A stretch of DNA of 64,000 bases, taken from Polyangiaceae bacterium. Its GTDB lineage: Bacteria; Myxococcota_A; Polyangia; Polyangiales; Polyangiaceae. Both the position numbers and the translations under genes were made by a program. How positions within the stretch are numbered: position 1 is the first letter of the stretch; each line of letters starts with the position of its first letter. The notes below the pieces were generated by a model. It was not told the DNA's origin, did no database searches, and was given only the letters and a program-made list of their open reading frames with translations. Below are positions 22,464-30,504 of this stretch, piece after piece. The stretch spans positions 1-64,000 of the forward strand of contig JAICQQ010000011.1 in NCBI GenBank assembly GCA_025937785.1, read 5' to 3'.

Positions 22464-22943
22464 ATGGCGCGTGCACCTGAGCACAACAAGTCTTCCGATC
22501 GCGTGATCGCGACCAATCGGCGCGCGAGCTTCAATTACGAGCTGACTGACAGCTATGAGGCAGGGGTGGCGCTGATCGGTAGCGAGGCGCGGTCGCTCCG
22601 CGAGCGCGCGGCGGATCTGACCGACGCCTGGGTCGATATCGACCCGAGCTTCCAGGCGTGGGTGAAAGGCATGCGCATCCCGCCGATGCAGCACGCCGCG
22701 TTCGGGCATGAAGAGAGGCGCACGCGCCGACTGCTACTGCACGCGGAGCAGATCGCCCGTTTGAAAGCCGCTGTCGAACGCGACGGGATGACCATCGTGG
22801 TCACCAAGTGCTACTTCAAGCAAGGGCGCGTAAAACTCGAAATCCGTCTGGCCAAGGGCAAGAAGACGCACGACAAGCGTCACGCCATCAAAGATCGTGA
22901 AGCCGAGCGCGAAGCTCGCCAGGCCATGCGACGGCGGGGGTGA
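22464..22943 (+). CDS. smpB: SsrA (tmRNA)-binding protein SmpB
   Basis: A 159-residue SmpB, the tmRNA partner in trans-translation rescue of stalled ribosomes. It has the N-terminal ATNRRASFNYEL, the EAGVALIGSEARSLR core, an RLLLHAEQI segment, and the basic tail KGKKTHDKRHAIKDRE. Length is normal. The His in KKTHDKR stands where Tyr is usual. The tmRNA gene itself is not in the window. The next gene starts one base after its TGA stop (TGAGATG), so the two are translationally linked. Confidence 0.95.
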   Translation: MARAPEHNKSSDRVIATNRRASFNYELTDSYEAGVALIGSEARSLRERAADLTDAWVDIDPSFQAWVKGMRIPPMQHAAFGHEERRTRRLLLHAEQIARLKAAVERDGMTIVVTKCYFKQGRVKLEIRLAKGKKTHDKRHAIKDREAEREARQAMRRRG

Positions 22944-22944
22944 G

Positions 22945-23241
22945 ATGGCTCTTTGCTTGATGCTCCGCGAACCATCCACGCCCGATGCTCCGCTGCCGGA
23001 CGGGCATGCGGATCTCGACGCGGTTTCCGGGGATCGAGTGACCGTGCTGGCGAACGCCAGTGCCCCGCCTGGTGCGCCCCTCCAGTTGGTCTGTGGCGCG
23101 CGCGTATTCGAGGGACGCGTGCGCAGTTGTCAGCGGGCGAGCGCCAGCAGCTATCGCATCGAGTTCAGACTGGTGAATCTGTCGAAACCGGCGCGCCTGG
23201 AGCTCGAGGCGCTCATGGCTCGATCACGACCCCCAGATTGA
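22945..23241 (+). CDS. Small protein of unknown function downstream of smpB
   Basis: A 98-residue protein whose ATG follows the smpB stop by one base. The core (residues about 25-95) alternates in a beta-rich way with SGDRVTVLANAS, EGRVRSC and YRIEFRLVNLS and vaguely resembles a PilZ-like barrel, but the RxxxR and D/NxSxxG ligand motifs of c-di-GMP-binding PilZ domains are missing. No confident family. Its 3' end overlaps the convergent exported-protein gene by 29 bases. Confidence 0.55.
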   Translation: MALCLMLREPSTPDAPLPDGHADLDAVSGDRVTVLANASAPPGAPLQLVCGARVFEGRVRSCQRASASSYRIEFRLVNLSKPARLELEALMARSRPPD

Positions 23242-24199
23242 GACCGAACCAGGCGCCGCGCAGGCGTTCACTGCGGGTCTCGACCTGCAGCGGGATGCTG
23301 CGCAGCAGGTAGGAGGCGTCTGCGGCGATGTTCAGCCGCAGTTGCTGGGCGACGCGCGGCTGAAACTCGAGGTGCAGCCCAGCGCGCGCACTCCAGGTCT
23401 GCCGTTGCTTCGGGATCGCATCTACCGAAACGGGGCCTCCGAGGGCCACGCTGGCAGCTGCCAACTCTAGACCCACGGCCAGGCTCTGCGCATCGAAGCG
23501 GAGCTGAGGTGCGGCGCGTACCTCCAACCATTCGATGCCGTGAACTTCGGGGATGCCACCGGCGGCGCCGAACAACCACGCGGCGCTCCACTCGACGCGG
23601 CCACGCTGCGGGTGGTTCAGCTGGACCCCGAGCCGCGGACCCGCCAGCCAGGCGCTCGGCTCAGGGAGCCACGCGGCTCCCCCTTGGCTCACCAGCGCCC
23701 AGCGCTCGCGGCGCGCGCGTTCGACCTCCGCGCGCCGTGCTTCGAGGTTTTGGCGAGCCTGATGCTCCAATTGTTTTGCCTTTTGCGAGTGGGTGCGGGA
23801 GAGGCGCTGCGCCAGCTCCGCGGTCGCCAGCGCGATATGGCGCGCCAACAGCTTTTTGTCACCGTGTGCGGTCGATACTCGCCGCGCGCCGTAAAACTCT
23901 CCGAGCTCCCACAGTTCGATGCGGAGTTCTCCGGCGGGGGTGAGCACCAGGCGATAGAACAGGGTCAGGCTGCTCGAGTCCTGCCGGCTCGGGTTGGGAG
24001 CCACCTTGACCTCGGCGAGCTCGAGGTGGATCAGTCGGCGTGTCACGCCGTCGTTCAATACCTCGCCCGCTGCGGGGCTGATCTCGACGACGACATCGGG
24101 GGCGGCGGGCGCGGCAGCAGCGCTGCCGAACGCGTTCAGCGCGAGCCCAACGAGGCCGCTAGTAAGGCGAATCCTCTGGCGGGAGCACTTCCGTCGCAT
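23213..24199 (-). CDS. Exported protein, possible outer-membrane beta protein
   Basis: A 328-residue protein. The ATG at 24199 gives a typical signal peptide (RIRLTSGLVGLALNAFGSAAAA). An N-terminal domain (to about 130) is followed by an Arg/Glu/Ala-rich helical segment (about 140-165). The C-terminal half alternates like beta strands (LGVQLNHPQRGRVEWSAAW, LEFQPRVAQQLRLNIAADAS). It resembles the outer-membrane proteins often found with sigma/anti-sigma pairs, but no family is recognised. The start lies inside the 3' end of the anti-sigma-like gene (41-base overlap), so it is the third gene of that operon. Confidence 0.6.
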   Translation of the reverse strand: MRRKCSRQRIRLTSGLVGLALNAFGSAAAAPAAPDVVVEISPAAGEVLNDGVTRRLIHLELAEVKVAPNPSRQDSSSLTLFYRLVLTPAGELRIELWELGEFYGARRVSTAHGDKKLLARHIALATAELAQRLSRTHSQKAKQLEHQARQNLEARRAEVERARRERWALVSQGGAAWLPEPSAWLAGPRLGVQLNHPQRGRVEWSAAWLFGAAGGIPEVHGIEWLEVRAAPQLRFDAQSLAVGLELAAASVALGGPVSVDAIPKQRQTWSARAGLHLEFQPRVAQQLRLNIAADASYLLRSIPLQVETRSERLRGAWFGLNLGVVIEP

Positions 24200-25211
24200 C
24201 CCGATCGTAGCCGGCGCCCGCGGGCGGCTCGGCTGCGCCTGCGTCGGGCGCGGCAGGCACCGTCGAGCCGTCTGCCGGCACTGCGGTGTTGAGCTGTTCG
24301 CGAATTTGCTCAAGGTGGCGGCCGTCAGGGAAGTCGGTTTCGTACTGTTTGGCAAGCGTTTGCGCGCGTTCCCAATCGCCCTCTTCTACCGCAGCCTGAA
24401 TATCGCTGGCGAGAGCATCCTCGGCGAAATCACCCTCGGGCGACAAACGCCGGTACAGTGAGAATGCCTCGGAAGCTCCTTTGCGATCACCCGATTGCAT
24501 CAACATTCTACCGAGCGTCATCGCCGCGATCGGGGCGTTGGGGTTGCTCACGAAACTCTCGGTGACGCGGCGCAGCGCCTGGATCGCGCGGCCGCGATTG
24601 CCGGTCGCGCGCGCCACGTCCACCAAAACCATGAGCTCGTCCGCGGATGCCTGCGTCAGCACCCAATCGAAGCCACCTTGTTCTTCGAGTGCCTGAGAGG
24701 CGCGCTCGTAGTCACCGCGATCGGCGAGCTGAAGCCAGAGCGCCGGTGACGGCGCCGGAGCCGGAGCCCGGACCAGCGGAGCTGCGGCCGTCGGAGCAAC
24801 CGGTACATCGGAGTAGGTGAGCGCGGCATCTGCGCTAGGCAACGCTCTTGGTGTTCGAGGCGGCTGACGCAGACCTCGGGCTTCGGCCTGCTCGGGTTTC
24901 CGGGCCGGACTCTGCTCGGCGTTCGAGCGTTGGTCGGGCGGACCTGCGGGTTCCGCAGCTGCTGGTTCTGCGACGAGGCGACCGGGTGGAGGCAGTTCGG
25001 GGGCCACCGATTCGCGCCCGACCACGAACCCGAGCGTGAGCCCTGCTGCCAAGGCCGGCGCCCAAGCCACGGACCACGAACGTTTGGGTGCCTTGCGAGG
25101 TGGCACGAGGTTCGATTCGAGTCGCTTCCAGATCCGCTCGACGCGCGCACCACCGGCATTGTCGCGCAGCGCAGCGGATTCGATCTGGGGCGGGCGGCGT
25201 TGCTGACTCAT
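24159..25211 (-). CDS. Putative anti-sigma factor with periplasmic TPR-like domain
   Basis: A 350-residue single-pass membrane protein directly downstream of an ECF sigma factor gene (13-base gap). About 45 cytoplasmic residues precede one transmembrane helix (SVAWAPALAAGLTLGFVVG, about 47-66). A long Pro/Ala-rich linker and a helical repeat region follow (about 165-300; LQLADRGDYERASQALEEQ, FAEDALASDIQAAVEEGDWERAQTL), similar to tetratricopeptide or YbgF-like repeats. There is no HxxxCxxC zinc motif, so it is not a ZAS-type anti-sigma. Function is inferred from position and topology. Confidence 0.65.
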   Translation of the reverse strand: MSQQRRPPQIESAALRDNAGGARVERIWKRLESNLVPPRKAPKRSWSVAWAPALAAGLTLGFVVGRESVAPELPPPGRLVAEPAAAEPAGPPDQRSNAEQSPARKPEQAEARGLRQPPRTPRALPSADAALTYSDVPVAPTAAAPLVRAPAPAPSPALWLQLADRGDYERASQALEEQGGFDWVLTQASADELMVLVDVARATGNRGRAIQALRRVTESFVSNPNAPIAAMTLGRMLMQSGDRKGASEAFSLYRRLSPEGDFAEDALASDIQAAVEEGDWERAQTLAKQYETDFPDGRHLEQIREQLNTAVPADGSTVPAAPDAGAAEPPAGAGYDRDATEVLPPEDSPY

Positions 25212-25224
25212 AGGCGCTGTCGAC

Positions 25225-25956
25225 TCAAAGAGTCTCCCCCTCGAACGGCGCGACGAAGTGATCTTGAATGAAGCGCTGCGCTCGGGTAATCCGCCGCTTC
25301 GCCGTCGCGAGCGAGCAACCGAGCAGCTCTGCAATGGCATCGAGCCGATGGCGCTCGACGTGGCGCAGCGTCCAGGCGATCCGTTCATCGGCCGGCATCG
25401 TCTGCAGCAGGGCGTACACCTGCGCCAGCTGTGCCCGCGCCTCCGGGCTGGCCGTCTCCGCTGCGATTGAATCGAGGTCGATGGGATCTTTCGACGTCAG
25501 ACCGAAAGCCCCCATCAAACGGCGCTTGCGCAGGCGCGAGCGGATTAGACTCACGACGATGGCGCCCAACCAGCCCTTGAAGGCTTGCCCGTCGCGCAGT
25601 TCGCCCAGCTTGTCGTGCGCCCGTAGGAAGGCGTCGTGGACGACGTCCTCTACGTCGCGTGCATTGCCCTGGATCCTTACCGCCAGGTTGATGGCGAAGA
25701 CAGCGTAACGTCGGTACAGCGTCTCGAAGGCGCCGGTTTCACCCTGGGCGACCAGTGACACGAGGCGGGCATCGTCCAGCGCCGCGAGGGGACCTGCTTC
25801 ATCCTCGGATTCACCCGAGCGGACGACGTCGTCCGGGGTGACGATGCGCGGCGTGCGGCGCAGGTCGGGGACGCTGGGTGCAGGAACAGCGCGCTGCACG
25901 AGGCGTAGGTGGGCGGGTGAGCCGGCCATGGGGTTCTCGGTGTCTTGACGCCTCAT
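25225..25956 (-). CDS. ECF-type RNA polymerase sigma factor
   Basis: A 243-residue sigma-70 family protein of the extracytoplasmic-function type. Region 2 includes FETLYRRYAVFAINLAVRI and DVEDVVHDAFLRAHDKL (core binding and -10 recognition). Region 4 has MPADERIAWTLRHVERHRL and the helix-turn-helix IAELLGCSLATAKRRITRA. The N-terminal extension of about 60 residues is longer than in most ECF factors. It heads an operon with a membrane anti-sigma-like protein and an exported protein, which suggests it responds to an envelope signal. ATG at 25956 or 25929 are both possible starts. Confidence 0.92.
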   Translation of the reverse strand: MRRQDTENPMAGSPAHLRLVQRAVPAPSVPDLRRTPRIVTPDDVVRSGESEDEAGPLAALDDARLVSLVAQGETGAFETLYRRYAVFAINLAVRIQGNARDVEDVVHDAFLRAHDKLGELRDGQAFKGWLGAIVVSLIRSRLRKRRLMGAFGLTSKDPIDLDSIAAETASPEARAQLAQVYALLQTMPADERIAWTLRHVERHRLDAIAELLGCSLATAKRRITRAQRFIQDHFVAPFEGETL

Positions 25957-26173
25957 CCGCCTCTTTCGGCTCAGAGCGTGCCCTACTTCGCGTTCGGAGC
26001 CTACCCGGCCGTCGGCCCATTGCCCGTGCTCCGACTTAACAAGCTAGAATTATTGGATTATTTTTCTTGTTTCAGAAAAAGCTAGGCCGCCGTGAGCCAT
26101 ATTCGCTAATCGAAGCATCTCAACACCGACTCCGGGCACTCCTATTCCCCCGCCCGGATGGGAGTAAAGTCAC
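25957..26173. promoter_or_regulatory. AT-rich divergent promoter region
   Basis: The 217 bases between the ECF sigma gene (minus) and the small lipoprotein gene (plus) contain a strikingly AT-rich core (about 26035-26090) in otherwise GC-rich DNA. Promoters for both genes are expected here, but no box pair is clear enough to name. Confidence 0.4.
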
Positions 26174-26413
26174 ATGATCATTCGTACAACGCTCGCTCTG
26201 TCTGCTGCTCTTGCTCTCTGCGTCGCCTGCGGCGGCGAGACTCCTCCGGCCGAGGCCCCCGAGGGTGCCACCGCTGAAGAAGCCGCTCCCGAAGAGGCTG
26301 CTGCAGAGGAACCTGCTGCAGAAGAGGAAGCTGCTCCGGCTGAGGAAGCTGCTCCGGCTGAAGAGGGCGCCGAGGCTCCTGCAGAGGGTGGCGAGGAAGC
26401 GCCGGCTGAGTAA
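26174..26413 (+). CDS. Small Ala/Glu/Pro-repeat lipoprotein
   Basis: A 79-residue lipoprotein. The signal sequence (MIIRTTLALSAALALCVAC) ends in a lipobox with Cys at residue 19 (CVACGG). The mature part is almost entirely Ala, Glu and Pro in the pattern EEAAPAEE, partly encoded by 18-base tandem repeats. It is strongly acidic and probably disordered, like small acidic repeat lipoproteins of other bacteria. A strong intrinsic terminator follows 25 bases later, so it is a single-gene transcript, and an AT-rich promoter region precedes it. Function unknown. Confidence 0.75.
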   Translation: MIIRTTLALSAALALCVACGGETPPAEAPEGATAEEAAPEEAAAEEPAAEEEAAPAEEAAPAEEGAEAPAEGGEEAPAE

Positions 26414-26438
26414 TCGGCATTTCCCAAGCCCGAGAAAG

Positions 26439-26468
26439 GCCGAGGCGAATGGCGCCTTGGCCTTTTTC
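26439..26468 (+). terminator. Intrinsic terminator of the small lipoprotein gene
   Basis: GGCCGAGGCG, loop AATGG, CGCCTTGGCC form a 10-bp stem (one G-T pair) followed by TTTTT. A textbook Rho-independent terminator on the plus strand. Confidence 0.88.
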
Positions 26469-26524
26469 ATTTGGTGCGCCCGAACTTCAGCGAGCGGGGT
26501 CTCGCCGACCCCAGAGAAGCGCGG

Positions 26525-27886
26525 TTAGGCCGCTTGGCCACCCAACAGATCGACGACGAGGCGGGTGCGCCCGACCAAGATCTCGTCGCTGTGGGCGAGC
26601 TCTTGTTCGCCGCGGATGCGCACGAACACGCCGGTGCGCGAGCCGAGATCGGTGAGGACGACCGCGCCCGCCTGCTCCTCGACGATGCAGTGCTGTTCGG
26701 CGACGAGCGGGTCGTCGGGGAACACCAGGTCCCCAACGGCGGACCCGATCTGCAGGGTATTACCGCGCGCGACGACGCACGCGCCCGAGGCACCGCCCTC
26801 GAAAACCTGGACGACGCGGAAGGACGACGGCCACTTCGGTGACGAGTAGAAATAGGTGGGGTCGGGATCGGGGCCATCGTCGGCGACGGGGTTCTTTTCG
26901 ACGCGAAGCAGCTGATCGCCGACCACGAACTCGTCGCCGATCTCGAGTTCGACCGGGGTTCGAATCCTGAGAAAGACGCCGTTGCCCCCGTCCAAGTCCT
27001 CGAGCCACAGGCGGTTGTCGCGGAACACCAACACCGCTTCTTCGGGGTGGCAGAAGCGTTCACCGGAGAGGGCGATGGTGCCCTTCGAACCCACGATCGC
27101 CTGCTCGCCGCTCGGGGCATACGTTTCGGGTCCGCCCACGAGGCTTCTGAGCACGCGCAGCTGAAAGTGGGCGCGCTGGGCTGGCGGCGCGGGCTCCGCC
27201 TTCGACGCAATCGCAACTTCGCTCGAGTCGCGCCGCTCTTTCTTCTTGGTGAGCTTCTTGATGTCTACGTTGGGGGGCTCGGTCAGCTCGTCGAGCCCGC
27301 CGATTTCGCGGCCTTCCAGGATGGCGTTGAACCGGCCTTCACGCAGCGCCAGGATCATTTCGAAGTGCTGGCCTTTCATCAGGCCGCGCACGAACTCGGC
27401 AACATCCGCACGTTTCACGCTTTTCGCGTAGGAACGCCGGTGACTCTTGATCACGCGCCCGCCGTCGGCGAACAGGTGAGTGACGATGTGCGGCTGGTCG
27501 AGGCCCGAGTCCTCGGTCTGCACGTGGAACACGTGCCCTTGCCACTTGATATTGTTGTTGAACCCCATCTGCGCCTTCCGAAAAGTCGGGCGACGCATTT
27601 CCCCTTCGAGCCGCTTCAGCTCGGCATCCGAGTACGTGGCGATGGCGGCGTCGAGATCTGCGTGATCTCCGGACATGCCCTCCATCCGCTCGAACGCCAT
27701 TTGCGCGACCCGCGAGCTCGGGTCGATGCGCAACGCTTCGGCAAGCAGCTGCTGGCCTTCCGAATCGTTGTCACCTTTGGCGGCCCAAGCACTCAGTAGC
27801 GCGACAGCTTCGTCAGGTCGGCCTTTCTCGACCAACCATTGTGCCAATCGACCTGCTGTCTCTCGAGCTTCTCCTGGGCTCATCAC
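26525..27886 (-). CDS. Double FHA-domain protein with N-terminal TPR-like region
   Basis: A 453-residue cytoplasmic protein. Residues about 5-65 form a TPR-like repeat (AQWLVEKGRPDEAVALLSAW, AEALRIDPSS). A conserved middle domain (about 100-200) contains FNNNIKWQGHVFHVQTEDSG and GRVIKSHRRSYAK. Two forkhead-associated-like domains follow: one near 250-335 (AIVGSKGTIALSG, LEDLDGGNGVFLRI) and one near 355-450 (LQIGSAVGDLVF, DLGSRTGVFVRI). FHA domains bind phosphothreonine, so it probably acts with a Ser/Thr kinase; the partner is not identified. In both FHA copies the usual Arg/Ser-His core is altered, so binding should not be assumed. Confidence 0.8.
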   Translation of the reverse strand: MMSPGEARETAGRLAQWLVEKGRPDEAVALLSAWAAKGDNDSEGQQLLAEALRIDPSSRVAQMAFERMEGMSGDHADLDAAIATYSDAELKRLEGEMRRPTFRKAQMGFNNNIKWQGHVFHVQTEDSGLDQPHIVTHLFADGGRVIKSHRRSYAKSVKRADVAEFVRGLMKGQHFEMILALREGRFNAILEGREIGGLDELTEPPNVDIKKLTKKKERRDSSEVAIASKAEPAPPAQRAHFQLRVLRSLVGGPETYAPSGEQAIVGSKGTIALSGERFCHPEEAVLVFRDNRLWLEDLDGGNGVFLRIRTPVELEIGDEFVVGDQLLRVEKNPVADDGPDPDPTYFYSSPKWPSSFRVVQVFEGGASGACVVARGNTLQIGSAVGDLVFPDDPLVAEQHCIVEEQAGAVVLTDLGSRTGVFVRIRGEQELAHSDEILVGRTRLVVDLLGGQAA

Positions 27887-28021
27887 TTCACATGATCGAC
27901 GGGTGCGCCTGCTTCGCGCAAGCCTGAATGCGCCCCGTCAGGTGTGGCGGGGCGCGCCAGGCCGGCTGAGCGCACCGGAGCTCGGGCGGTGCGCTGGTCC
28001 GTCGGCCGATAGTCGCCATGC

Positions 28022-30277
28022 TCACTCTGCGCCGAAGCATTCTTCTGGGCAGCTCAGGATGTCAGCGGGCTCGCACACCTCGTTGCCGCAGGCCCCGTAG
28101 CAGTCCTGAGGGCACCACGCGGGTTCGTCGAGCTCGCAGATGTAGTTGCCGCAACTGCGGTAGCCACAGTCTGCATAGCAGATCCCGAATTCGCCGGGCT
28201 CGCACACCTGGTTGCCGCACCCGAGACCCGAGCCGCAGTCGAGTGGACACCAGCCGACTTCGCCACGCTGGCAGATCCGATCGCCGCAGAATATCCCAGT
28301 ACAGTCCCAAGGGCAGCTCACGGCCTCGCCGGGCTCGCACACTGCGTTCCCGCAGTAGGCGTCGATCCAGCAGTCGCTCGGACAGGTGGCAGGCGTCTCG
28401 AGCATGTCGCAGATCTGGTTGCCGCAGAACGGAGCGGGCGGGCCGCAATCGCTGGGACAGTTGTTGGGATGCTCGCTGGCACTGCACACCATGTCACCGC
28501 AGTAGCAATCCCAGCAGCTGAGCGGCGTTTCGTTCTGCGCGCAGCGGCCGTCCCCACAATACGTCGGATTCGGGCAGTCGCTCGGGCAGCCGTTGCTGTC
28601 CTCGCCCACTCCGCAGACCATGTCACCGCACCAGCCGCAATCCCACGGGCAGTTGCGCCTGTCTTCGGAGCTGCCGCAGGTGCCGTCCCCACACCAGCCG
28701 CAATCGTTCGGGCAGTTGTAGGCGTCTTCGAAGACGGAACATTGCGCGTCGCCGCAGAAGCAGTCGCCACACGTGGCGGGGTTTTCGTGCGGCTCGCACC
28801 AGGTGTTGCCGCAAGTGTTGGGGCACTCCCAAGGGCAAGTCTGGAAGTCCGAGGGGTCGCAGTAGCCGTTGTAGCAAGCGTACTGGCACTCTTCGGGACA
28901 GAACTGGAAGTCACCCGGGTCGCAGTAGCCGTTCCCGCAGCTCGTGGTGCAGTCCTGCGGACACCACGAGGGCTCGGACAGCTCGCAGTATCCGTTGCCG
29001 CACACCGGGTACCCGCAGTCCTGCGGACAGTACCAGTACTCCTCACCCTGACAGATCTGGTCGCCGCATTTGCCCCCGCAATCGACCCCGCACCAACCCC
29101 ACTCACCCACCACACATGAACCGTCTCCGCAAAAGCCGCAGTCTTCGGGGCACCAGCTGGGTTCGGTCCCGAGGCAGACGCGGTCACCACAATAGCCGCC
29201 CCCACAATCTTGGGGGCACCACAGGTATTCGTCGGCCTCGCACAGAGTGTTGCCGCACACGCTATCGCAGTCCTGCGAACACCACCGGGGCTCGTCGTTG
29301 ACGCAGTAGCCATCACCGCAACCGCAGTCCCAGGGGCAAAAGATGTTCTCGTTGCCCTGGCAAATGAGATCGCCGCACACCCAGCCGCCGCAGTCCTGGG
29401 GACAGTACCAGTACTCCTGACCCTGACAGACGAAGTCGCCGCAGCGCGAGCCACAGTCTTGCGGACACCACTCGGGTTCGCTGCCGGTGCACCAGCCGTC
29501 GCCGCAGTAGCCGGTACTGCAGTCCTGTGGGCACCACACGGGCTCGTCCCCCGAGCAGATGAAATCGCCGCAGTAGCCGTTGCAGTCTTGTGGGCACCAT
29601 TCGGGCTCGGCGGACTCGCAGACGTCGTTACCGCAGACGTCGTCACAGTCTCCAGGGCACCACCCCGGCTCACCTGCTTCGCAAATGGCGTTGCCGCACT
29701 CCGTGCACTCCTCGGGACACAGGGTAGCGTCGCCTGCGTTGCACACGCCGTTGCCGCACGTCTGCCGACAATCTTGGCACGAGGATGCGTCTTCGCCGGG
29801 CTGGCAGATCAAATCGCCACAAACGCTGCAGTCGATGCACTTGCCCTGTTCGCCGGACTCGCAGCTGCCGTTGCCGCAGCCCTCGGAGCAGTCGAGTGGG
29901 CAGCTCCCTTCGACCTCCGCGGCCGAGCAGAAACCGTCGCCGCACGGCGAACAGTCTGCGAGGCAGTCCGGAGCTTCGCCCGGCCCGCACGTGCCATCGC
30001 CGCAGCCGCCACCACTGCAGTCATCGGGGCAACTCCGAGGCGTTTCGCCGGTCGCGCAGCGCCCGTCTCCACAGTCGGTAGTCTCACAGTCGCTGGGGCA
30101 CCAGCCCGTTTCGTGGGGTTGGCACACGGTGTCGCCGCAGCTCTCCGCCAGGTCAGTCCCGGGCGCCCCGAGGTCGGATCGCGCACACGCGACCGGCCAC
30201 GCAATCACGAACAAGCACAATCCGAAGCACAGGCGCACGACTTGCCGCACCGCTCCTCGCCCTCGACTCGCTCGCAT
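28022..30277 (-). CDS. Cys-rich repeat surface protein (33 repeats)
   Basis: A 751-residue exported protein. The N-terminus (LCFGLCLFVIAWPVACA) is a lipoprotein-like signal, with Cys after VA but an unusual residue at -3. Nearly all the rest is 33 tandem units of about 20 residues with the pattern C-G-D/N-x2-C-x3-4-E-x4-C-x2-D/E-C, for example CGDGYC...CPQDC. Four Cys per unit predict disulfide-stapled beads, and the conserved Asp/Glu/Asn suggest Ca2+ or other metal binding, which is inference. Such CGDGxC repeats are known in delta-proteobacterial surface proteins. The ATG at 30277 is chosen for the signal sequence. No C-terminal sorting signal is present. Confidence 0.8.
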   Translation of the reverse strand: MRASRGRGAVRQVVRLCFGLCLFVIAWPVACARSDLGAPGTDLAESCGDTVCQPHETGWCPSDCETTDCGDGRCATGETPRSCPDDCSGGGCGDGTCGPGEAPDCLADCSPCGDGFCSAAEVEGSCPLDCSEGCGNGSCESGEQGKCIDCSVCGDLICQPGEDASSCQDCRQTCGNGVCNAGDATLCPEECTECGNAICEAGEPGWCPGDCDDVCGNDVCESAEPEWCPQDCNGYCGDFICSGDEPVWCPQDCSTGYCGDGWCTGSEPEWCPQDCGSRCGDFVCQGQEYWYCPQDCGGWVCGDLICQGNENIFCPWDCGCGDGYCVNDEPRWCSQDCDSVCGNTLCEADEYLWCPQDCGGGYCGDRVCLGTEPSWCPEDCGFCGDGSCVVGEWGWCGVDCGGKCGDQICQGEEYWYCPQDCGYPVCGNGYCELSEPSWCPQDCTTSCGNGYCDPGDFQFCPEECQYACYNGYCDPSDFQTCPWECPNTCGNTWCEPHENPATCGDCFCGDAQCSVFEDAYNCPNDCGWCGDGTCGSSEDRRNCPWDCGWCGDMVCGVGEDSNGCPSDCPNPTYCGDGRCAQNETPLSCWDCYCGDMVCSASEHPNNCPSDCGPPAPFCGNQICDMLETPATCPSDCWIDAYCGNAVCEPGEAVSCPWDCTGIFCGDRICQRGEVGWCPLDCGSGLGCGNQVCEPGEFGICYADCGYRSCGNYICELDEPAWCPQDCYGACGNEVCEPADILSCPEECFGAE
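28037..30139 (-). repeat. Tandem array of about 60-bp Cys-rich coding repeats
   Basis: The 33 protein repeats correspond to degenerate DNA units of about 60-66 bases. Several neighbouring units share nearly identical 3' parts encoding WCPQDC, suggesting expansion by unequal recombination followed by divergence. Confidence 0.75.
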
Positions 30278-30504
30278 GTTCGTCGCTACCACCTTGTCGC
30301 TCACTCGCCCCACGGAGCCTGACTCTGCTCGAACACGGGCCCTGGCTGGCCCCTGTTGGCTCGGACGCGCACGTAGCAAAGCCCGAGCCAGCGGCCGACT
30401 CCCGCGATCCTTCGCTCAAAGGCGCACAGATGTGCCAACTTTCCGGCGAGATCGTGGCACAACTCTGCGTCTCCGATCGCGGCTCTGCGCCCGCGAGCCT
30501 TGCT

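Noticed and set aside
28037-30139. Regular repeats of about 60 bp considered as a CRISPR or satellite array
   Set aside because: The units are one continuous reading frame with conserved Cys codons and variable third positions, so they are coding repeats.
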